In this document: positions 56,360 to 64,000 of the stretch, piece by piece
Position numbering within the stretch: the first letter of the stretch is position 1
Layout: the number at the start of each line of letters is the position of its first letter
Assembly (NCBI GenBank): GCA_021234155.1
Contig: JAJEKV010000049.1
Coordinates: forward strand, 4,585,001 to 4,649,000
Direction: 5' to 3'
Length of the DNA stretch: 64,000 nt
From: Isoetes taiwanensis
Lineage: Eukaryota; Streptophyta; Lycopodiopsida; Isoetales; Isoetaceae
The notes under the pieces: model-generated
Databases searched by the model: none
The model's input: the letters and a program-made list of their open reading frames with translations, nothing else
Told to the model about the DNA's origin: nothing
Translations under genes and position numbers: made by a program

Positions 56360-57052
56360 TTGTCGTCCATTGTCGAAATCATTGTTGTAATCTTGGTGTT
56401 CCAACCATTGGGATTTGGTGTTTGGTCAGATCTTCCCTTGGATATTCTGACAGCCATTGTAGACAAGTTGTATGAGCAAGGCATACCAAGATTTAAATTC
56501 ATTTATGGTGGCAATAGATGTTGGACCCTCTTCTTAGAGGCCAATGATGGGATAGACATATTTCTTTTCCCTTTGGATATTCCACTCCTCAAGTATCCAG
56601 AATACGGAAATAGATGTGTTATGATTACTGACCTTCCTTTCAAATGTATCTTCAATGAGGGTTGCTCTTGCTGCATACCAGTATGGCATCCCAGGCTAAC
56701 TGGTGAAGACAAAGATTTGTGTTGGCTATTTGACTGGTTTGTAGGCTTGAAGAATGCAAATGACTTTACCACTTATGTCCAAGAGCATCAATTTGATACT
56801 TCTCGTGCATACAATGACACAGTAGTGAAATGCATAAAATCTCAATATGGTGAAGACATTGATAGTTTATGGAGCTTTTGCAATAGAGGTTGCTTGCTAA
56901 TTAAGAAGCCTAGCATCACAGTGAAGAGATTCACAATAATAGAAGAATCTAGTGAAGATGATGAAGGTGGGGTACAAGATGAGTGTGCTGGTACATCAGC
57001 TAGCAAACAAGTCGAGGACACGGGCACATCTTCGTGTATGTATCTAACTTAG
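56360..57052 (+). CDS. Second cargo ORF of the transposon, F-box-like start
   Basis: 231 codons. Coding-like sequence starts at about residue 22: WSDLPLDILTAIVDKLYEQG resembles the L..LP.DIL..I..KL pattern of F-box motifs, though it is short and unproven. It continues with PRFKFIYGGNRCWTLFLEAN, LPFKCIFNEGCSCCIPVW and an acidic tail (EESSEDDEGG). The first 20 residues are probably not coding. A further segment at 57200-57640 (QRQVLFFAAHVNPENRWKKG) may be a downstream exon. Function unknown. It lies between the Ulp1 gene and the convergent transposase. Confidence 0.45.
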   Translation: MSSIVEIIVVILVFQPLGFGVWSDLPLDILTAIVDKLYEQGIPRFKFIYGGNRCWTLFLEANDGIDIFLFPLDIPLLKYPEYGNRCVMITDLPFKCIFNEGCSCCIPVWHPRLTGEDKDLCWLFDWFVGLKNANDFTTYVQEHQFDTSRAYNDTVVKCIKSQYGEDIDSLWSFCNRGCLLIKKPSITVKRFTIIEESSEDDEGGVQDECAGTSASKQVEDTGTSSCMYLT

Positions 57053-59820
57053 GTAATACAATTATGCTTAGATGTTGTATGTTGTAGAGCTTTTGCAATA
57101 CAGTCGTATGTACATAACTTAGGTAATCTGATTAAGCTTTCACATGATATACTAATAATTTTGTATGCATTGTAGGTGTAAGGAATGATCTACAAAACAA
57201 GTGTCAAATTCTTCAACCCCTGAAGTAGATCTTCAACCAAGCGATATAGAAGAAACAAATCTAAGTTCCCAATATGCTGGCGGGGGACTAATCCAAGGTC
57301 GAATACCATGCTTCACGAGCTTTGGGAAATGGTTGAGAGAATCGATGATTCGAGATACTCGAAGCAATTTGCTAAATCTACTTTGATCCAAGGTTTACTA
57401 CATAATCCTTGGGGAGACCATCCTTTGCGAAGTAGTTGATCAGCCAATAGGGTGGACCGGCCTTCCAATAGCAGAGAATGCCCAGCGGCAAGTGCTATTC
57501 TTTGCGGCACATGTAAATCCTGAAAACCGTTGGAAGAAAGGCGTGCATGATGCAATAATACTGAGATATTGTGTTCCAAATGACATAGTGATTAGGCCGC
57601 TTCTTAAGTTATTAAGTGTGTACCTTGTACTATTTGCTCCGAAATATAATTATGTGTACCTTTTGCACTTGTCTACAATTTGAACTTCAACATGTTCCAT
57701 GCTATATTTTACAAACCGGGTAGTTCACACGGTACAAAACCTTCGCAAATTCAATTCAATTCAAAAGTAACACAATACAAAAGCTTTGCAAATTCAAAGC
57801 CTTCACCTAATCCAAGGCATCCACCATTTGGAAGACTTCCTAGCAACATCTCATGCACATCATCGGACAATGCAAAAGCTGCACTAGCACCTTTAACCAC
57901 GTGATTTATCTTCTTCATGGGAAATTTAGCTCAATAACAGACTCTACTGGCACCAATACTTCTCTATCATCCAACAGCTTATATTTGTTATGGCAACTTG
58001 GCAATTTCTGATAATAGTAAGCTGATATGACTGCGTCACCTGCATGATGCTCATTCTTGTAATCATCAATGATTTGTTTGATCCAATACATGCTTTTCTC
58101 TAGTGCAAACAAGAACATAGTATGGCACATCTTCCTCATTACCGGGAAGAGCAAAGGAAGCAAAATTATCACCAAACTGTATCACATCATGTAACTCCTC
58201 TACCTCATTTGCAAACATTGCAGTTTCTGATTCCAATTCTGTACCTTCAGCATGTGCACATGGGACTAGCTTCTTCAATGTCCACTTTCCACAGTGTTGA
58301 ATAGACTCACATGCACGCCATTCAAAGTTTATGCGAACCTTTGCAAAAACAAGATAGTGGTCTAACCATCGGTAAGGTTGGGTCCTCGGGACTTATGGAA
58401 GATACATTAGTGACTTTGGACACCGGGAAGGGGTTGCACATCAAATGGCTTTGACCTGTCAATCTCAGCCTCCTTCACTTCCCAATACACTCTACGAACT
58501 TGAGATTTCTTGTTTCTCAAAACAACACAGGCATCATGAGCACCCTTTATTTCAATCCCATGCTCTCTTCTTTTGCTCAGCGGCCAAGAGTTGCTTGGCC
58601 TTGGCAGCCTCTCCATCATGTTCCCCTTCCCATGCCCACGATCCGAAGAAATTCCATTGTACACGAATGCCATGCCGACAATGGTACGCATATGAAGTAG
58701 AATGATCTTCGGATTTGGTGAAAGCGGCACAACCATCACGACCACACGAGATGATACCGCATGTGAGATCCTCCATTCTCTTTCAACCACTGAAGATGAA
58801 GTTGAAATGCATGTTGTACAAAATGTGTGTCATGACTTCTATCATCAGAAACATATAAGTGAACAGTCTTCTGCAACTTACCATTTACCTTGAAGAGAGT
58901 GATGTGTACCAAAATAGTGATCTGGTCTGCATTCCAATGTTCAGACTGCACTTCTTTGAAGGGCTGCAATGTGTAATTTTCTGCAAAGTCTACTACTGAT
59001 ATCACAGAATCATCTCTTAGACTCTGAATGCTTCTTCTAAATTCCTTGCTCTGCCAATGAGCTGCAAAGTTATGATGCACAAACTTTTTCATGTGATCAA
59101 ACATGGCAGATAGCATGAAAGGAGCATCTGTTTGCTTCTCCACCAATCTTAGTCTTCTAGAAGTGCCCTTCCTTGACTTCTCGTCCATATAACAGTAAGC
59201 CTGCCATTTAACATCATCTTCATTATTCTGATCAGTCTCTTTTGGACATAAGGGAATCTTTTGCTTACCACATTTTTCACAATCCCCCCTTATGCACTTC
59301 AGATTGTGCCACTCTTCCCTTTCCTCTTTTTGGCAAACCATTTCTCTCCAAAGAGTGCTAACATTACAAAATGTAAGCTTTTGTGCCTGACAAACCCCAT
59401 CATGTGTACCAACAGCACATACATCACAATTGCAACTCCAATTTATGTGAAACTTACGCCTCATAGAGTTGAAAGCTTTTTACGAAATTCTGCGCTTGTT
59501 CATGCTTGACACAATGACAAGTGTTTCTCTCCTTCAATTTCCTTATGCAACTTGGTTTCGGTATTCAAACATTTCGATACCAACATCTCGCATCTGGATT
59601 CTCCTCCACAAACCGCTCATACATTTCGGCCACGCACATTGCAAAAGAAAATATGTAAGTTGGAGAAGAGGCGTGCATTGAATACCTTTACATATCCAAT
59701 TACAAAAGTAAGAAATACTATGTATACCAGTACATATCAGTTGTACATGTAAAAGATTTGATTGAATCTGTACATATTCGATTACATATGTACGTAGATT
59801 ATGTATAGTATCAATTTATA

Positions 59821-60180
59821 GCACATTTAATCCTACATCCTTACACTATGTACATATATATCACATATTATACATGAAATACTTCCAAGAGCAAGTAGAT
59901 GACCCCATAAACCTCATTTACATGTATAATACATTAAGAAAAACAGACCGAAAAGGCTACATCAAAGCAAGTAAACTAAGATTGGCAAAGGAGTTCACTT
60001 CTGGCACATTTAATCTTACATCCTTACACTATGTACATATATATCACATAATATACATGAAATACTTCCAAGAGCAAGTAGATGACCCCATAAACCTCAT
60101 TTACATGTATAATACAGTAAGCAAAACAGACCGAAAAGGCTACATCAAAGCAAGTAAACTAAGATTAGTAGAGGAGTTCA
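59821..60180. repeat. Tandem duplication, 183-bp unit
   Basis: CACATTTAATC(C/T)TACATCC to AGTAAACTAAGATT occurs twice with about 5 percent difference. It lies in the presumed intron of the transposase. The duplication gives a spurious open frame on the plus strand. Confidence 0.9.
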
Positions 60181-60232
60181 CATATGTGCATGAAAATGTA
60201 CATGAAAACAACAAAGAAACTGAAATGTAATA

Positions 60233-60554
60233 GGGTGAAAGCATGCTACGGTGTACCATATAAATTACTTTTTAGGGAGTGCAAAACTACCCAGAAAAGT
60301 ACCCAGTACTGGGTACTGGGAACTTGCACAAATGCCTCAATCAACAATAAGTTTGAGAGTTGATTAATTCATTTTAGTTTCTAATGGTATTGTTATTCTT
60401 TGATACTATAGATTGATATGTTGTTGACCTTCAATTCAAATGTTTTTTATTGATTTTAATGGAACGAAAACTATGAAAGTACCAAATTTAAAAGTACCCA
60501 GCGTAGGTACTTTTGAGGGTTCCAAAAGTGGTACACCGTAGCATGCTTTTACCC
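60233..60554. mobile_element. 322-bp MITE with Sola-like termini
   Basis: Inverted ends of 26 bp with one mismatch begin GGGT(G/A)AAAGCATGC. The target duplication is 4 bp, AATA (60229-60232 and 60555-60558). The first 11 bases match the termini of the 15.5-kb element (GGGTAAAAGCA), so the same transposase could move both. It lies in the first intron of the transposase gene. Non-coding. Confidence 0.85.
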
Positions 60555-60583
60555 AATAGTTTCTTTGACAAAAGCTTTAATAC

Positions 60584-61414
60584 CTGAGGAATGTCAAGAT
60601 ACTGGATTGCCTCGCTTCTTTTTTTCCTCACATCCCTGTATTTTGGTGAAACCTTGGTGTTGTTAAGCCAGAACTGGATGACTTTTAGCTTGGTTTCTTC
60701 ATCCAAACGATCAGATCTAGCCTTCCTGCCTGCTAATGCCCAAATGTTTGAACCAGCAATTGCCATTCTCTTTCTTCTGCTAGCAGCATATGAAAGATTT
60801 CGGGGATGGCATTTGAGCATCTTGCAAGCAATTCCCTTTTGCTTCAAATCACCATTTTTCCCCACAACCATTGATAAAACTGAGTGCTTGGCAGCCAATT
60901 TATCACCACTATTAGAGCATTTTACCTCTTCCAATCCATCTTTAAGGTTTTCTAAAATTGCATGCTTGACCACTGCTTGTGAAGGCAACCCAATCACAGG
61001 TTCAAAAAGCTCCAATAGCCTGTGATCTTGCAAGAATCTAGAAGCAAATAAGTACCTTTGATTAGGAGCCAGAGATTCAGCTTCTTTTCTCATAACAGTA
61101 GCAGCATTTTGCACACTGGTCCTTATTTTTTTGGTAACATACCTTGAGGATGTACTACCCTTTTCAATTTCGCTATCATGCTCTGCCATCTTCTTTTTCC
61201 CTTTCTCATCTCTCCCACTTTCGAAATTACTGCATGCCACCTGTTGTTTACTCTTCACAATTTTGAATTCACCAGATGCCATCTGATGTTTGCCACATTC
61301 GGTTTCAAAATTACCAGATTGCATGTTCTTCTGATCGCCACATTCAGTTTCAAAATCACCAGATTGCATGTTCTCCTGATCGCCACATTCAGTTTCAAAA
61401 TCACCAGATTGCAT
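60584..61414 (-). CDS. Transposase exon 1 with 14-residue repeats
   Basis: About 277 codons in one open frame, from the ATG in GNMQSGDF (61414) to IQYLDIPQ before a GTATTA donor at 60583. An upstream ATG frame (MTSRGRRL..) is separated by a TAG and is not used. The repeat NMQSG(D/N)FETECGDQ occurs three times, followed by Lys-rich and helical regions. This is the only long intact frame of the transposase and could be translated alone. Confidence 0.65.
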
Positions 61415-61705
61415 GTTTCCTGATCCTGGAAAAAAATTCAAATTGTGTGTCTACTTTCTTGGTTCGATCTGGGAATTTTCTTGAAAGGAAATTTTTCTGG
61501 AGGGAATTTTCCTGGAGGAAATTGGAGGGAGGAATCTCCTCCAGGAGTTTCGCATCAACCGCCGGCCTCTACTCGTCATAATTACAAACAAACGGGAATT
61601 TTGCCCCCTTTTAAATATATAAGACAAAATTTATACATGAAATAAGTACATTTAAAATTCAGCAACCCGTTCAAAAGTTTACATGAATTGCCCCCTAATG
61701 TATGA

Positions 61706-61726
61706 CACCCTAACGTGCTTTTACCC
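61706..61726 (-). repeat. Terminal inverted repeat, right
   Basis: Ends ..CGTGCTTTTACCC, then TGTA. Perfect partner of the left repeat. Confidence 0.95.
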
Positions 61727-61730
61727 TGTA

Positions 61731-62763
61731 GGCTTTTTTCCATGCCATACCTCAAACGGTGTTAAACCCTCAACAGAAGAAGAAGATATACAATTCTGAA
61801 CATAAACTGATGTACTTGTTGCTTCAGCCAAAAACTTGACATCCAAACCAGAATGAAGTAACATACTTCGAACAGCATTTAAAACAGTTCTGTTTTTACG
61901 CTCAGCAACCCCATTATGTTGTGGTGTATGAGGAACTGTATACTCTCGTAAAATACCAGCATGAGCACAAAAAGAATCAAACTCATTATTTTTGAATTCA
62001 CCACCATTGTCACTACGGATACTTTTCACAGTCTTTTCCTTTTGTAATTCCACCATGACTTTCCATTTGCAAAATGTAGCAAAAACTTCATGTTTCTTCT
62101 TAAGTGCATAGATGCAACAATAACGTGAATAATCGTCAATTATCAGTAGGAAATAAATGGCACCACCAAGTGACCGTGGTAAAGGCCCACAAAGATCCAT
62201 ATGAACCAACTCTAAGATAGATGATGCACGAGGAGCAACATGATTAAAAGGACGCCTACAAGGTTTACCAAGTACACATGCTTCACAACGCGCTAATACC
62301 GCTCTTGAATCCATCGAAAAACCATGCACAACACCATGTTTCATACGCAATAATACTGGAAAAGACGCATGACAAAAACGTCCATGCCACAGATCTCCAT
62401 CAGAATTTCTTACAGTGAGTGCATAAATTAGATCATCTGTGATCTTATACTCATATAGATTGTGATGACGCATACCAATACCAAGAATCAAGCCATCTTT
62501 TAAAAGATAACAAAAGAGTTCATCAAAGTAAATATGAATCCCAACATCAGTTAAGCTAGAAACTGAAAGTAAATGATGATGTAAGGCAGGTACATGTAAT
62601 ACACCACGAAGAAAATGAATCCCTGAACGAGCTTGTAATGGCAAATCACCAATTCCAAGAATTTGTTGGCGACTATCATCACCCCTATAAATATACTTCA
62701 AAATATGCAAAGGATGATAATTTCTAAGCAAAGATTTCTCAAATACCATGTGTTGAGTAGCAC
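61731..62763 (-). CDS. Copia-3 protease end and integrase
   Basis: From the intron-like acceptor at 62764 the frame reads ATQHMVFEKSLLRNYHPL, completing the protease active site (DSG before the intron). Then come DLWHGRFCHASFPVLL, CEACVLGKPCRRPFNH, LVHMDLCGPLPRSLGG, LLIIDDYSRYCC, SIRSDNGGEFKNNEF, TPQHNGVAERKNRTVLN and GLTPFEVWHGKKPT. All three integrase acidic residues are present. The frame ends exactly at the inserted transposon. Confidence 0.9.
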
Positions 62764-63010
62764 CTATGCCAACAAAAGTACACAAAATAAATATAAAATC
62801 CAAACTCAAATACCAAATATAGCTTCATATATTTCAGCATTATAGGCAATAATAAAGCACACACTTATTTCTTCTTTAATTCCAACAAAAATCTCGAAAT
62901 AAACATACACCACCATTACCACAACAAACTAGTTTTTTTTTTTTTTTTTTTTTTTTCACACCAACACTATTCAATAGTTCTCACTTATTTAGAAGGAACA
63001 TGATGCACAC
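62764..63010 (-). other. Intron-like segment inside Copia-3 protease
   Basis: The minus strand reads GATTCAG-GTGTGCATC ... TTTTGTTGGCATAG-GTGCTACT. Removing 247 bp joins Asp-Ser-Gly to Ala-Thr-Gln-His, the normal copia protease site. The segment contains stops in frame, a 23-A run (62934-62956 on plus as T) and a T-rich tract before the acceptor. Both borders also show AGGTG, so an insertion with a 5-bp duplication is the alternative. Confidence 0.65.
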
Positions 63011-63959
63011 CTGAATCTATCATCATGTTATCAGTACTCCCTAGAACACTTGTATTACACGGAACAGAAGGTCCACTAGGCTTGTCCACATCATAACGTT
63101 CAACATCACGTGACATGCTAACATAATTAGCTTCAGCAGCCCACTTCTCATCATCTTGTCTGTCATAACATCTTGCAATTCCATGACCAAGCAGACCACA
63201 ATAATCACATGCATAAGGTTGATAACCGCGTGGCCCTCGACCACGTCCATAACCAACACGACCACTACGACCACCACTACCACGACCACGATCATCATAA
63301 CCACCACCACTACCACGACCACGACCATACGAATCATATGTTCCACTGTCATATCCACGACCACCACCTCCATTATAACCACGAGAAAACCGAATCCTTT
63401 TCTTTTGTTGTTCAGTAAATTCAGAAGAACTTTGTCTCTTTCGTATATCTTCCACCATAGCAACATCTTTTACAATAGGAGGCGCAACAATACGACCCAC
63501 ATGATCCTCTAAGGATTTACAAGCATCTTCAAAAGAAATATTTTTCTTATTCATTAATATAGAAATAATAACCCCAAACTCAGAAGACGGAAAAGTTTCT
63601 AATAACTGCATAACTAACTCATCTTTTGATATAGGTGCACCAGCTGCAGCTAATTGTTCGACAATCTCTTTGAAACGGTCAATATGTTCTCGAACAGTAA
63701 TCGACGAATCAAACTGAAGATTTGCTAAACTCCTCTTTAAGAAAAGTACTTCTTGCTTCGTTCTTTTATTATAGACTTGTTCCAAATAATTCCAGACTTC
63801 ACTAGACGTAACAAATTGATCAACATCCGCATGGATCGAATCTTTCAATCCATAAACTAATAAACACCGTGCTGCACGATCTTTGATTTTCCACTGTTCT
63901 TCTTCTTTAAGCCACGCATCAAAATCTTTGCCAGAAGTGACCAATTGATCACCCTGCAC
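63011..63959 (-). CDS. Copia-3 gag and protease start (partial)
   Basis: A UBN2/gag-like region: DFDAWLKEEEQWKIKDRAAR, SSEVWNYLEQVYNKRTKQE, QLLETFPSSEFGVII and ISFEDACKSLEDHV. An RG/GGY-rich stretch (residues 190-250) and one CCHC knuckle (CDYCGLLGHGIARC) follow. The frame reaches MMIDSG and, if unspliced, stops after VHHVPSK. The shown ATG is internal and the true start lies beyond 64000. Unspliced RNA would give gag only; spliced RNA would give gag-pol. Confidence 0.85.
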
Positions 63960-64000
63960 TGGTTGCTTCAGACGTTCCTTTTTACCAATAACAAAATCAA

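Larger units (their letters stand above)
57730..61414 (-). pseudogene. Sola-like transposase, degenerate
   Basis: Exon 1 (61414-60584) starts with three 14-residue repeats (MQSGDFETECGDQ) and has RYLFASRFLQDHRLLELF, KQKGIACKMLKCHPRNLSY and DRLDEETKLKVIQFW, ending at a GT donor. After an intron holding a MITE, pieces follow on changing frames: MYERFVEENPDA and MFEYRKPSCIRKLKERNTC (59650-59520), a Cys-rich segment (WSCNCDVC, CEKC), then the catalytic region VVDFAENYTLQPFKEVQSEH, HLYVSDDRSHDTHFVQHAF, DGCAAFTKSEDHS and HGIRVQWNFFGS. The tail (58280-57730) includes DDREVLVPVESVIELNFP. DFAENY, SDD..HD, SDGCA and FF..HGK are the conserved blocks of this group. At least four frameshifts show it is inactive. 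Confidence 0.75.
46240..61726. mobile_element. 15.5-kb Sola-like DNA transposon with cargo genes
   Basis: The ends are a perfect 21-bp inverted repeat (46240-46260 and 61706-61726) beginning GGGTAAAAGCACG. The target duplication is the 4-bp TGTA (46236-46239 and 61727-61730). Excision in silico restores the Copia-3 integrase frame, so the borders are certain. It contains a minus-strand transposase (61414-57730) with motifs like those of Sola1 transposases. Sola elements are known for 4-bp duplications and GRG termini. On the plus strand are a RING/coiled-coil/Ulp1 gene and a second ORF. Copia-2 (5.5 kb) and a 322-bp MITE are later insertions, leaving about 9.7 kb of original element. Confidence 0.85.
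44723..64000 (-). mobile_element. Ty1/copia element Copia-3, interrupted, runs off edge
   Basis: Minus-strand gag (from beyond 64000 to 63011), protease, and integrase to 61731 are followed, after a 15.5-kb insertion, by the integrase C-terminus (46235-45653), an RT N-terminal half (45490-45075), a polypurine tract and a likely 3' LTR (44723-45009). The integrase reading is seamless if the insert and one TGTA copy are removed: HGKKPT continues into VEHFKVFG. The second half of RT and all RNase H are deleted, so this copy is non-autonomous. It belongs to a different lineage from Copia-1 and Copia-2, with a UBN2-like gag. The 5' LTR lies outside the window. Confidence 0.85.

Noticed and set aside
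59874-60230. 118-codon plus-strand frame with two similar halves
   Set aside because: Created by the 183-bp tandem duplication in a presumed intron. No protein features.
60285-60335. Internal palindrome CCCAGTACTGGG as a regulatory site
   Set aside because: Part of the MITE's own inverted structure. No reason to call it an operator.
63156-63512. Plus-strand Thr- and His-rich frames
   Set aside because: Opposite the RG/GGY-rich part of Copia-3 gag. They are by-products of its biased codons.
1-64000. Functional virus or endogenous pararetrovirus
   Set aside because: All reverse transcriptases are copia or LINE type. No coat, movement or envelope-like protein was seen.

Overview
The window looks like nuclear DNA of a land plant with a large, repeat-rich genome, possibly a non-flowering lineage. 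The evidence is GT..AG introns, long AT-rich spacers, Ty1/copia elements primed by initiator-Met tRNA, a Helitron, hAT-like and Tourist-like MITEs, and a transposase that resembles the Sola group. There are no bacterial-style operons, CRISPR arrays or RNA genes. I cannot name the species. Almost all of the 64 kb is transposable elements, many nested in one another. The only clearly intact host-type genes are two copies of a small MYND zinc-finger gene.

1-26.5 kb: an unidentified exon (about 1.5-1.8 kb); MYND copy A on the minus strand with its upstream region (block A, 3.33-6.45 kb); a decayed minus-strand LINE (6.7-10.9 kb) split at its YADD box by a probable solo LTR that itself holds a hAT-like MITE; tandem and palindromic satellites (10.95-13.8 kb); a complete but frame-broken copia element (Copia-1, 14725-20116, TSD AGTCC); a broken SANT/trihelix-like gene; block C (22.25-23.53 kb); and block D (24.35-26.5 kb), which repeats the MYND upstream region and is split by an insertion carrying a nucleotide-sugar-transporter-like fragment.

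26.5-44.7 kb: a possible 7.2-kb TIR element with several exon-like segments on the minus strand, a Tourist-like MITE, MYND copy B, a 4.8-kb TIR element, a 2.3-kb Helitron full of GGGAAAA purine repeat, and the rest of block B. Blocks A and C together match D and B. Removing the inserted elements shows that D+B is an expanded second copy of A+C. The ends of a hAT-like element at 3330 and 22246 share the target duplication CTTGAATC, which suggests a direct tandem duplication followed by an inversion of roughly 19 kb.

44.7-64 kb: a third copia element (Copia-3, minus strand, running off the right edge) whose protease codons are separated by a 247-bp GT..AG intron-like segment. Into its integrase is inserted a 15.5-kb DNA transposon (46240-61726; TIR starting GGGTAAAAGCACG, TSD TGTA). 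It carries a degenerate Sola-like transposase on the minus strand and, on the plus strand, a multi-exon RING/coiled-coil/Ulp1-protease cargo gene plus a second unidentified ORF. The cargo gene is in turn interrupted by a very young copia element (Copia-2, 47661-53144, TSD GAGCA, LTRs differing by one indel). A 322-bp MITE with the same type of termini sits in the transposase intron. This composite element is the most unusual object in the window.
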